64,000 nucleotides of DNA from Sternotherus odoratus. Lineage: Eukaryota > Chordata > Testudines > Kinosternidae. Shown here in pieces: positions 42,994 through 53,715 of this stretch. Positions within the stretch are counted from its first letter, which is position 1. Every line of letters begins with the position of its first letter. Below the pieces are notes generated by a model, which did not search any database, was not told the DNA's origin, and saw only the letters and a list, made by a program, of their open reading frames with translations. The stretch is taken from contig JAVMKO010000018.1 of assembly GCA_032164245.1 (NCBI GenBank), positions 248,001 to 312,000 of the forward strand, written 5' to 3'. Made by a program: the position numbers and the translations under genes.

Positions 42994-43827
42994 TAACAAA
43001 GAGTCCTGTGGCACCTTAAAGACTAACTATAAAGTTTTGAAGCATAAGCTTTTGTGGGCTAATACCCACTTCGTTGGATGCAAGCAGTGGAAGTGACCAG
43101 GGGCAGGAATAGATAAGTAGGCAAGAACCAGGTAGGAGGTAACAAGGTTAGTCCAATCAGGCTGAACCAGCTTGTTATCTCAAATCAGGGAGGGTGGGGT
43201 ATTCTTCTAGCAGCTGAATTGGAGGTGTGAACTTGGAGAGAGGAGAAGCTGTTTTTGTAATTAGCAAGCCATTCAAGATCCTTGTTCAATCCCAGATTGA
43301 TTGTGTTAAATTTGCAAATGAATTGCAGCTCTGCAGTTTCTCTTTGCAGTCTGGTCTTGAAGTTTTTTTGCTGCAGTATGGTGACTTTTAAATCTGTAAT
43401 TGTGTGTCCAGGCAGATTGAAGTGTTCTCCTACAGGTTTTTGTATATTGCCATTCCTGATATCTGATTTGTGTCCATTTATCCTTTTTCGTAGGGACTGT
43501 CCAGTTTGGCCGATGTACATAGCAGAGGGACATTGGTGGCATATAATGGCATATATGAAATTGGTAGATGTGCAGGTGAATGAACCAGTGATGGTGTGCC
43601 TGATCTGGTTAGGTCCTGTGATGGTGTTGCTGGTGTAGATATGTGAGCAGAGTTGGCATCGAGGTTTGTCCTGCCCCTGGACACTTCCACTGCTTGCATC
43701 CGACGAAGTGGGTATCAGCCCACGAAAGCTTATGCTTCAATACTTTATAGTTAGTCTTTAAGGTGCCACAGGACTCTTTCTTACCTCTGCTATTCCAGAC
43801 TAACACGGCTACCTCTCTGATTCTGAG
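42994..43827 (-). mobile_element. PLE insertion with GIY-YIG segment between inverted tails
   Basis: The word ctataatgatg is duplicated perfectly at 42983-42993 and 43828-43838. The left arm (about 42996-43110) and right arm (about 43668-43786) are near-complementary over some 115 bases. The middle encodes, on minus, the linker (DANSAHISTPA…) and GIY-YIG endonuclease: MYIGQTGQSLRKRINGHKSD, then NIQKPVGEHFNLPGH. The 43520-43185 frame has 111 codons without a stop. The reverse transcriptase is missing. The right arm has an extra ~40 bases (cagactaacacggctacctc) lacking on the left. Confidence 0.9.
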
Positions 43828-43869
43828 CTATAATGATGAGGATGAGGATTATTTTCTATTACCATAGCA

Positions 43870-44246
43870 CAGGGGTGGGCAAACTTTTTGGCCCAAGTGA
43901 CACATTGGGTTTCCAAATTGTATGGAGGGCTGGTTAGGGGAGGCTGTCTCTCCCCAAAAAGCCAGGTGTGGCCTGGCCCCCACCCCGTATATAAACCCCC
44001 TGCTTCTCACCTCCTGATATCCCCCCTGTAGTCCTGCCCCATACAACCCCCCCCTCCGTTCCCTGTCCCCTGATGGCCCCCTGGGATCCCTGCCCCATCC
44101 ACCCCTCCCTGACCACTCCTGCCACCCCATCCAACCCCTCCTCTCATTCCTGACTGCCACCCAGAACCCTTGCCCCATCCAACCACCCCTTCTCCCTGTC
44201 CCGACTGCCCCCCCAGAACTCCTGCCCCCTAATGCCTGCATCCCTG
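43870..44246. mobile_element. hAT-like element, CAGGGGTGGGCAAACT family
   Basis: The left end CAGGGGTGGGCAAACTTTTT is intact. The right end 'catccctg' is weak, with flanks ccatagca and atacagca agreeing at 5 of 8 positions. C-rich interior. Confidence 0.55.
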
Positions 44247-44254
44247 ATACAGCA

Positions 44255-45660
44255 GATACGGTTCATTTGACTGCACGCCCCGTGGTAAACAAACTGATGT
44301 ACAAACACCTTCTCTCTCCACCCTTGTTTGGCCCTGTTCTTGTTTATCTTCTTCCTTTCAGGGAGGCAGGGTTTTCACTCCAATCACTATCAGCCCTGCA
44401 ATAAATCAGACATCATAGGGAGGGTTTATTAGTATTTGTTGTAGTACTAATAATTATTTAATAAATAAGAATCCAGTTCTGGAATGGTGAAGGGAAGCTT
44501 CTGTATGGCTGGCTGCCAGGAAAGGCCAATTCATTTATGCAATAACCTTGAGAGTGTCCCTTTAAATGTCATGTTGCTTTAGAAGACCTGGGCCAGCCTG
44601 CCTCTCCTTAAGTGCACAGATTTGTCCTAAAATTTGAGTCACTGAGGCTGTGTAGACTCTATTTAATTAACAACAGCAACAAAAAACATCATCCATGGAG
44701 TGAAGGATTAAAGGGATTATGCACTTTGACAGCGAAATGCAAAATTAAAATCAGCCTCTATGTGCCATTCATCTGCTGCCCAGGGTAAACAGGACAGAGA
44801 CATTCCAGTGGCCATTAGGAGGCCTCTTTAATTAGTCAGTGGCTCTTGTCCAAGGTTTGGGGTGCTACTGACTGCCTCACATTTGTCCTCTAGAATCAAC
44901 TCTGGGAGGGTTAACAAACTGATTTATTCTGCAGCAACTAGCTGGACTGGAGGAACTGCACACTGGAGCAGCTTCACCTCCCACTGCTCTTCAGTGTCTG
45001 TGGAAAAAGCAGGCAGGAAACGCACACAAAACCTAGACCTAGGTCAGAGGGGAAGAGGAGGGATAAGGACTGCGATGGCAGACCTGTTTCTGCTCCGGTC
45101 CCTACTGTGGATTCCAGCTCTTACTCTCTCATTCCTGCAGACAGTGAGCCAGCGCACCATCTTCCAGAACAGCAAAAACTCGACGAACTGCAGATCAAAA
45201 AGGTTAAAAGGAAAAATGAATGAGGAACATAGTCCAATTTACTGAGTAAAGCATGCATCCCCACCCAGCTCGCTGTCAACAGGGGAGGCACTGTCCCCCC
45301 CGCTGCACTAAGCCACTTGTAATTTGGAAATTCATTTTTACTAATCCGCACTTAACGGCAGAAAGAATGCAAGGGAACAGCACTGCCAACCCTCCCTGTT
45401 ACAGGGCAGAGGCTGCAAGAAGCTACCATTACCTTTTTTTCTTTATTAGAACCAAAACCTGACTCTTGGCAAGCACAAATCTCGACCAACACTCAAAGCC
45501 TGGTGAGTGTTGGCTGGGGGGGGGGGGGAAGAGGGAGAAGAGCACTCGGTAAGGGTTGTGATGTCACCGACTAGGGGGAAAATTCTAAATTTCTCCGACA
45601 CTTTTCCACAGGCAGGGGTCATGGTAGCAGCTCTCTCACTGCAAGGATAAGCAGGGAAGT
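44255..45660. other. No firm gene; a short plus-strand frame is possible
   Basis: About 45010-45203 one frame reads …GRPVSAPVPTVDSSSYSLIP… then LPEQQKLDELQIKKVKRKNE and a stop. The Glu/Lys-rich end looks protein-like, perhaps a transposon-derived regulatory protein, but no start or domain is identified. A G-run occurs at about 45518-45528. Confidence 0.3.
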
Positions 45661-45969
45661 GAAGGTACGTCTACTCCATGAGTGTAGCTTCCATCCTGGT
45701 CCCCACGCTGCTCGCCTGTGAGCCACTTTGGCCTTTGCTCAAATGATTATCAAATGGCGCAGGAAAGTTTCCTACCATGGGGAAGGAACAAATCAGCTCC
45801 CCAAAGGAACCTTTGGCAGAGGATTGCCAAGTACCTGGAGGATTCCCATGAGATCTCAGCATGCATTGACAGCCTGTTCCACTGAACGGATTAGCTGCAC
45901 AGGGAAATGTCCACTTCACAGAAACACAGCCAACTATGTACATTTCTGTCCCCTGAGCCCACCTCTGCA

Positions 45970-46510
45970 CTACACAAACCACAGCCACTTATCAGGTGTC
46001 ATCTCCTGCTTCTTGCTTGCCAGAGAACAACTGCTGAGACTGGCTAGAGACCTTCGGAGTGGAGAACAGTTCCTGGCTGCCTGCCCCACTGGGAGCTCCA
46101 CATCATCTAAGTCCACCTCTTCATTGTCCGGGTTAGGTCCTCTTTCTGCTGCCCCAAGGCCCAGCAAAGTATCCCTGGGGCTCCTAGCAGTGAGGTTGTC
46201 ACCGAGGATAGCGTCCAGCTCCTTACAGAACTGACAGATTTTAGGTGCAGAGCTGAAGCGATGGTTTGCTTCCCTCACTTTATGGTACACCGGCCTCAGC
46301 TCCTTTACCTTCACTCTGCATTGCAAGGTGTCCCAATCAGCTGTTGTCGCAGAAGCCTCGAGAGATCTGCCCATAGGTATCAGAATTCCTACGACTCATG
46401 CACAGCTGGTACTGTGCAGCCTCCTGTCCCCATATTCTGAGCAGATGCAGCAGCTCCGCAGTGGTCCAAGCAGGAGTGTGTTTGCTGGAATAACCCCCCA
46501 TGGTCACGTG
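45970..46510 (-). pseudogene. Myb/SANT-like DNA-binding protein of transposon origin, frameshifted
   Basis: Minus-strand frames give a Myb/SANT-like domain of the type found in Harbinger-associated and ZSCAN29/MSANTD-like proteins. It opens HTPAWTTAELLHLLRIWG, then NSDTYGQISRGFCDNS, and continues in another frame with DWDTLQCRVKVKELRPVYHK and ICQFCKELDAILGDN. A single frameshift near 46335 separates the halves (a stop follows at once). The Asp/Glu-rich stretch EEVDLDDVELPVG lies downstream. No partner transposase was recognised nearby, so this is probably a decayed, repeated gene. Confidence 0.75.
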
Positions 46511-46616
46511 GGAAAATACAATGAGACCTGTACACAGAGCCAACAGGGAATGGAATTTCAAAAATTCCCAGGGCTTATAAGGGGGAGGGGTGGATGGTTG
46601 TTTACATGGCTATAGG

Positions 46617-46875
46617 GCAGCGGAGTTCAAACTGCTGACCAGAGCAGTCAGGATGGGCATTGTGGGACACCTCGCAGAGGCCAATTAAAGCAATAAAATC
46701 AAGCATGGTGTCTACACTGGCACTTCATTGAAAAACATTTTGTGCAAAAACCCTTGTGCCTCTCATCAAAACATTTTTGCCAGCAAAAGTCACAACGCAG
46801 AATGTATGCATCACTGTTTTGTCTACAAAAGCTGCCTTTTGTCGACAAAACTCTGTAGTATAGATAAGGACTATG
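46617..46875. repeat. Harbinger-like terminal region with 'gtcgacaaaac' words
   Basis: Repeated 'ttttgtcgacaaaactc', 'ttttgccagcaaaagtc' and 'ttttgtctacaaaagc' words form overlapping weak palindromes directly upstream of the Myb/SANT remnant. This suggests they belong to one element, whose far end may be near 45665 ('aggtacgtctactcc'). Confidence 0.4.
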
Positions 46876-46879
46876 AAGA

Positions 46880-48350
46880 ACTATCAGAAATGAAACGAAA
46901 TGAAGAGCTATCGGAAGTTCATCCAGTAACATCCTCTCTCAGAATGCAATCTGTCAGACACAGCTAACATCAGCACAGTCAGAAACTGGGTGTGTTTGAA
47001 ACCAAGGCCATAGCACTCCCCGACCACATTCCACAGCCTAAAGCTGCACCTCTCAACTGCCAAGACTTCACTCTTAACTATGTGTTGAAATGACGTGTTT
47101 GGTTATCTGCACCGTTTGTATAACACCAAGTGAAAGACTAAAGAAGAAGTTAATGAAATCTGAGGATTTCACTAGATTTTTGACAGTTTTTAAGGCATAT
47201 ATAAAGTTTCTCTGATCACCTGGCATAGTAGGGGGAGGTAGCTAACAAGCGGTGTAGCTTCCCTTTAGCACACTGGCATAAATACTTCCTAATGAGCAGG
47301 CTAATAAGAAGGCAACAGCAATTAAGTCAGTTGTTTCTGTTCATGGAAAATCTGTGCTGTAGAAGGCTACATTATACATTGTATTGACTTTTTGTTGTTC
47401 TCAAAGATCATGTCACTCCATGTAATTAAAGTGCTTTGCCTGATGTTAGGGCCATCTGACAAGGACTAGTCTGGTGCTCAAATCTGGTATCCCAGATACA
47501 TCGAAATTTGACAGTCAAGCTCATCCCCCTGGCTGGAAACAGAACAACCCAGTCCCCTTGCTCCAGGGAGAGGAGATCCAGACACTGACCGACTTCCAGG
47601 CCCTGTTTGTGTGCTTTATTCTAAAGTTTGAAGGATGGGCTAAAATTCAACTTTCTATTGACAAATATGAAGAATATTTATAAAGTTGGGCAACCTTTAA
47701 TTGCCCAATGGAGATACAACCTAACATTTTAATATATGCCTTGTGCTAAACAAAGGCTCCTGCTGCATATTCCTCACATGAACTCCGACTCCTCAGACTT
47801 ATCAAAATTCTTTCTATAACAAACAATTGGGACATCACAAACAGGATTCTCACATTAAGGGGAATGAGCAGGAGATGCTGTAGAGTTTAAGGAAACAAGA
47901 ATCCTGTTTTCAGACAAATAACCCTCAAAGGAAGAGGATGGGGAAATGGAACAAGTAGATGCATTCAAAGAATATTTGCAAGATGGCACAGGTGGCCTTT
48001 CAAGAATAAATGGTATAATTTTAGGAGATTTGTTTTAAGTGAAGTAGAAAACAATCAGTCTTTATCTCTCCTGTGGGACAGCAGCGGAAGTGGACAATCA
48101 GCCAGAAAACAGCAATAAAACATCATCTAAGCAAACCTTATGACTGCTAATGCAATTGACTGGCTTTAAATCCCCATTACAAACTGTGTTTAGAACTGGA
48201 AGTAAAAGAAGGGCTGCTGGACCAGATGAGGAGGAGAAGGAAGGGCCATCCGAACGTAAATGCCACTAGGACTTCAAGATTAATGAAATACAGGAGAGAA
48301 GAGATTGCTAGAGAGCTGACAATGAAATAATTATCCATAGTTACTTGACT
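46880..48350. other. No gene recognised
   Basis: AT-rich, no clear repeats or exons. Confidence 0.5.
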
Positions 48351-48358
48351 ATAGAGCA

Positions 48359-49462
48359 CAGGGGTCTCAAACTCAATTTACTTGGGGGCCGCTGGAGGCA
48401 GAGTTTGGGTGAGGCTGGGCCGCATCGGGTATTCCACAAGAAAAGCTTTGTTTAAAAAATTCCAATCTTCTCAAATGTCTTTATTTTTATTTTTTTTAAC
48501 ACAAAATAAGATGAAAAAATAAACAAACAAATTAAGAATTAATAAGTAAATAAGTAACGCTTATAAGTAAATAAGTTACGCTGCTGTAACTCTGTTTCAA
48601 CCAGAAGAGTCAGCACCAGTGGCAGGTTTCAAATCCATGAATGGCCCAGGAGGAGTGAGGGGCTCTAGCTGTGAAGTTGCCAGCCCCTGTTCAGAACAAA
48701 TGGGTTCTGTGTGCATCAGAACGACCTTGCTCCTGCCCCAAGCAGATCCTAGAGCGGAGACCAGCATCTCAAATGCCTGCACTCTGCACCTGGGCAGCCT
48801 GGGGGATCCCAATCCTTCTCCGGCGCTTCTATGCAAGCCATTCCACTTGGTTTCTTTAATGCTCTTCGATTCCTGCCTGGTGCACTAGCCAGGCTGATTT
48901 AGGCTAGAGCACAGTGTACAGGGCATGAGCACTGCCTGCTCTTGACTGAAGCAGCAGGGGCCTGACCCAGCCCTGTGCCCATGGCGGTGCATGTTCTCCC
49001 CCATGCAGACAGCTGCTCCCCAGGAGAACAAGGGCACCTAAACCCACACCGGGAAATTCCCTTTATCTCAAAGCTGTTGCAGCCAATACAGGGAATTCTT
49101 TATCTGTTAAGATGAGGTCTAATAGAGACTGACCACAGCACTGGATGTATGATAACTTAGGTACAAGTGATTTTGAGCTATGTGCAGTCCAAATAAAGTC
49201 TAGAGCAGTAATATAGAAAAAAAACACACTGTTTCAGTTTGTTTCTCTGCTTGCATGAAGCCTGGTCGATGTCCCGCCCCCCGCCCCCGAGAGCCAACGT
49301 GATTGGTAGGTTCGTTCAGCTCCGCACACAACACTGTAAAGTGCCATTCATATAAAACTCGCGGGCCGCACTAACATTAAACTTTCATATTAAGGTGGGG
49401 GGCCACAAAATATCGTCTCGCGGGCCGCAATTGGCCCGCGGGCCGCGAGTTTGAGACCCCTG
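48359..49462. mobile_element. hAT-like element, copy B (1104 bp)
   Basis: Same ends as copy A. The flanks atagagca (48351-48358) and atatagca (49463-49470) agree at 7 of 8. By eye there are about eight substitutions and one single-base indel relative to copy A over 1.1 kb. Confidence 0.92.
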
Positions 49463-49964
49463 ATATAGCATATGTATGTCACCCAGGGCCACATGAGTTT
49501 ATAAAGTCTTGCAAAAGGAAATCAATTAATTTCTGTTGTGCCCCAGATTAGGTGCTAGAACTAGGCCCAACCACAGACAATAGCTACAAAACTGTAACAT
49601 AAGGTTACTCACCACAAAGGAGATGATCCAGATGTGCAGAAATGCTACAACTTAGCTTGTAAACAAAGTCCGTTCTTTAATTAACTTTACTTAAGCTATC
49701 ACCTTTCAACGTTTTTTTTCCCTGGAGAAAGGTCACCCGTAAGAAGTGGATAGGAGGCTGAAGGGGGACAAAAACAGTGAAAATTACTGCATATGGGAGA
49801 CAAACCCTAATCTAAGTGAGCACCTTTAATTCTTTGCACATTGTCCTTCCCCCACAAGATCTGGGTGGAGCGCCCAGAAAAAATGATTTTCTTTTACACC
49901 ACTACATAGTAGCTCCCCCTACTTAGCGGATTGCTGTATTTCCGGGAAAGGAGTTGCATCTGAT

Positions 49965-50054
49965 CAGGGCTTTGGAGCTGTGCTCCAGCTCCAGGCAAAA
50001 ACCGGCAGCTCCCCTGCTCCGGGCTCCAGCTCCGGGCTCCGCTCCGAAGCCCTG
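49965..50054. mobile_element. Tiny 90 bp hAT-like MITE
   Basis: CAGGGCTTTGGAGC … GCTCCGAAGCCCTG ends around a core of 'ccgggctccagctccgggct' repeats. Flanks catctgat and catctcac agree at 6 of 8. Confidence 0.7.
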
Positions 50055-50062
50055 CATCTCAC

Positions 50063-52235
50063 CATATACACATGACCAGAATCAATTATTTCAATTCCCT
50101 AATCAGTTTGCAAGAGGAACATGATGGCCCAATTTAGACATCAGGCCATGTGCCTTCAAGAACTATAGCTCACCAGACAAGAACATTTTGCAGTGTTATG
50201 ATTACAAAATTTATATAAGGATTTGAAAAATTTAATTCTTTCCTATACCAAATGGTCATAAAGGCTAAAGTGAAAACGTATGGTGCCTTTCAATGTTCCT
50301 CCTCTACACTTCTCCCACTGTCAGATGAGATGCTTCCTGGTAGAAACCAACAGAGTTTCTAAGAAAGACAAATTATTTTATTTAACATGGATAATCAAAA
50401 TCACCACCATCACAAAAATCTCTTATCAAAGCTCCTTGCCAAGCACATCCCCAAGGCAGTGGGATGTTAGCTCTGGTCACTGGGAAGTTACTGCCATTTT
50501 AAAGACATTTCAACAAACTGATTCATTGAGATAAGATATAGATCAAAATAATTTTATTATTGTTTCCACTGATTTTTAGCCTTCATTTTCTTTCCCTTGT
50601 GTTTCTTTAGTTCACGCTGTTTATTGTGCTATTTAATCTGCTACTAAAGCAGAAAATCTACACTATGTCATCACTTGCTGAGGTAAGGCGCCCACCAGTG
50701 TAAATTTGATTATAGCAATCATTTGCTTTGAAGTCTTACCTAGTCATGGGCCTGCTACTGTTGTGTGGCTGGACAAATGTATAAATGGGCAATTTTAAAA
50801 GAACTTTGATTGTTGCCTTTCAACATTTATTTGTAAAGAATAATTACTGGACATGCACATAGTACTAGTGTCAGATTGTGCCTTTGGACATAACCTAAAG
50901 ACCGTATTAGAGCATTTATACATGTCATACTAGCTTTACAATAATGAAAGAAGATTTTGGCAATGATTGTTTCTCAGGGAGTATTATATCTGGATTTACC
51001 AGCTACCTTTGCATCTTTACAAAATGGCTTTAACTTGGGAAACAATTAACCAAGATTTCATGCATTTTCAAGTGATCTGCATTCCTGCCGGGTCAGAGCG
51101 CCACAGCCACGTCCTATAGCTCTGACAGATCTTATGAGATAACATTTGAGGACCACCACCACATTCTGGTACCAGATCTTCTGGCACAACCTCCATCAGA
51201 ATCCTCAGAGAGCTTCTTCTGGGGGGTTGGTCAGACAGGCACCCTCATTGGAACAACCATCTGACCAGCCCAGATCAGAGGAATCCCTATTTTTCTTGGA
51301 AACCTAGGATCCTGTAAAGCCAGTGCATCATATTTCTTTGGAACATATCTCTTTCAGAGACATTCCTTTCTGCACTGTGCAGCCTCTTCAAGCCACCAGA
51401 ACTATAGAAGCTGAGTCTCTAAGTTTGGCTGACTTTTGTTATTCAGTGACATATAATAGGGTAATTTTAATATCAGATATTTAGCATCTAGAGTACCTTT
51501 TTCAGATTGGATGTAGCTCAAATGTAGGGATAATCTACTAGGCAGTGTCTCCCACATATAGAAAGAGAACTATGCAGAAGTGGTTCTAGCCTTTCCTGAA
51601 ACTGCATAGGAAAACTTCTGACCCTCTTGGGCTCAAGAATCCAGGACATGATCTACTGAGGGCTTCACTAAACCAGGTAATGAAACAGACCAATGGTAAA
51701 ATTACCAAGGCTGTTTGCCCTTTTGTATAGTGTTACCCTTAGAGCAGCTGGGATTGGAATTCTTGAAGTTCTTGATCTTGTTTGACACTACCGTGTAAGG
51801 GGCCAACGTAAGAACTTTGGACAGAGTATTGACAACAAATGCATGGCAAAGAGCCTCCATTGTTAAAGTCTTTTCTGTCTTGTGGTATGATGAATAATCC
51901 AAGTATGAAACCAAATTAAAGGTTCAAAACCTGATGCATTCAAAAAATGTTGTAAAACAATTAAGTTGAGGCATATCACAAATATAACCACAAAGCCTGC
52001 ACAGGTCTCATGAATTTTTTCCATCCTGCAATTTGCTTTTCCCAAAAGTCTGTAGCCTTATCACGGAGTTTGCACAATTTCCAAGTGAAAATCTAAAGAT
52101 GGAGCAGAATTAATGCCATCCTGGAAAAGGGCCAGGAAAGTACCACAGGTGGGCAAAACTGCTGAGGCCATGTAGAGATGTCTGTGTGTGTCTCTGGTCT
52201 CTCTCTGTCAGTAACACTCTCCTTACGACAATGGA
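50063..52235. other. No gene recognised
   Basis: AT-rich, no conserved coding segments or recognisable repeats. Confidence 0.5.
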
Positions 52236-52239
52236 TACT

Positions 52240-52790
52240 TGATGGGGACTACTTCCTGAAAGAAATTTTTCCAGAACCCCTTTTTCTGGCCTTCAAACAA
52301 CTACCCAACCTCACCAAATTCATCATTAGAAGCAAGCTCCCCACAGCCCAGAACACACCAACTCAAAGTGGCACCGGACTCTGCCAGAACAGATGCAAAA
52401 CCTGCAGACATATCGCCAGAGCTATGATAATCCTCCCTTCTCCTCTCAACACAGCTTTTGAGATCCATGAGTCCTTTACATGCTTATCACAACATGTGGT
52501 GTACCTCATCCAGTGTACTAAACACCCAGATAGTAACTAGGTGGGTGAAACAAGAAAGTCACTATATTCTCAAATGCACCCACACAGAAAAGTGATAAAA
52601 GACAAAAACACGGCATCACCATGGGTAACTGCTTTTCACAAAGTGATCCCTCCATATCCAACCTCTTGGCCCTCATCCTCAAAGGAAATCTCTACCACAC
52701 TATCCAAAGATGAACTTTGGAGCTTAAATTCATATCTTTGTGTGACACTAAAAATCATAGACTTAATCACAACGCTGGATTTATGGTTTA
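52240..52790 (+). mobile_element. Second PLE family: linker and GIY-YIG fragment
   Basis: Frame 52178-52540 carries NLTKFIIRSKLP, the Cys-rich linker LCQNRCKTCRHI, ILPSPLNTAFEIHESFTC and the endonuclease start VVYLIQCTKHPD. It ends at a TAG just before VGETRKSLYSQM, which opens the next frame (52541-52972). The sequence differs clearly from the 5 kb, 43 kb and 54 kb copies (C-x-x-C spacing and YVGET type), so it is another lineage. No tail or target duplication was found. Confidence 0.8.
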
Positions 52791-52794
52791 GTAC

Positions 52795-53192
52795 AGGAGC
52801 TCTCAACCTTTCCAGACTACTGTACCCCTTTCAGGAATCTCATTTGTCTTATGTACCCCCAAGTTACACTTCACTTAAAAACTACTTGCTTACAAAATCA
52901 GATAAAAATACAAAAAAGCGTCACAGCACACTCTTACTGAACAATTGCTTACTTTCTTGTTTTACCATATAAGTATAAAATAAATTAATTGGAATATAAA
53001 TATTGCACTAACATTTCAGTGTATAGTATATAGAGCAGTATAAACAAGTCACTGTCTGTATGGAATTTTAGTTTGTACTGACTTCACCAGTTCTTTTTAC
53101 ATAGCCTGTTGTAAAACTAGGCAAATAGTTACCCTACCCTCCATACAACCCCCATGTGGCCCTCGGGCCAAAAAGTTTGCCCACCCCTGCTT
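52795..53192. mobile_element. Two hAT-type fragments side by side
   Basis: 'ggagctctcaacctttccag…tactgtacccctttcagga' marks one family. At 53145-53192 'gccaaaaagtttgcccaccc' is the end of the CAGGGGTGGGCAAACT family. Boundaries not resolved. Confidence 0.5.
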
Positions 53193-53703
53193 TAACAGCT
53201 GATTAGTTTAACCAAAAACTACACACAGATCTACAGGCTAGAGACACAATAATTCCATCTCATCCTTCAAATTGTGACCTGGTTTCCACATGGGCAAGAA
53301 AGGAATTTCCCTTCCTTTCACACCCACACCAATCAGGTATGAGTGAGTGTCAGTTGTCATTTATTTATGACATTTCTTATATAAGGAAAAATGCCTGTAA
53401 CAAATGGACAAAATCTCTTCCCACAAAATTGTACACGCTAAAGGCAGAAGTGAATATAGAACAGCTGACCTGAGTAGTAGAAAGAAGTTTTGTGTCAGCA
53501 GTATTCTTAGGTTATATGAATATGGTTTAGGGGTGATTTGAGGGCACTTAGTGGGTGTTCCCATTGCAACTGTGGAGACAGGAAAAGGGGCAAAAGTGAA
53601 TGAAGGAGACAAAACGAAGATTTTGGCAAGAAGCCAGGGAACAACTTTGGCAACAGGATGTGATGCAGAAGGGACTGGATATTCATATGGGTAACAAGTA
53701 ACA
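53193..53703. other. No gene recognised
   Basis: AT-rich spacer without recognised features. Confidence 0.5.
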
Positions 53704-53715
53704 AGAAATATCTAG

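Noticed and set aside
45062..45245. Possible secreted protein starting MADLFLLRSLLWIPALTLSF
   Set aside because: Attractive as a signal peptide but it is in frame with no domain and competes with another frame over the same bases. No support for transcription.
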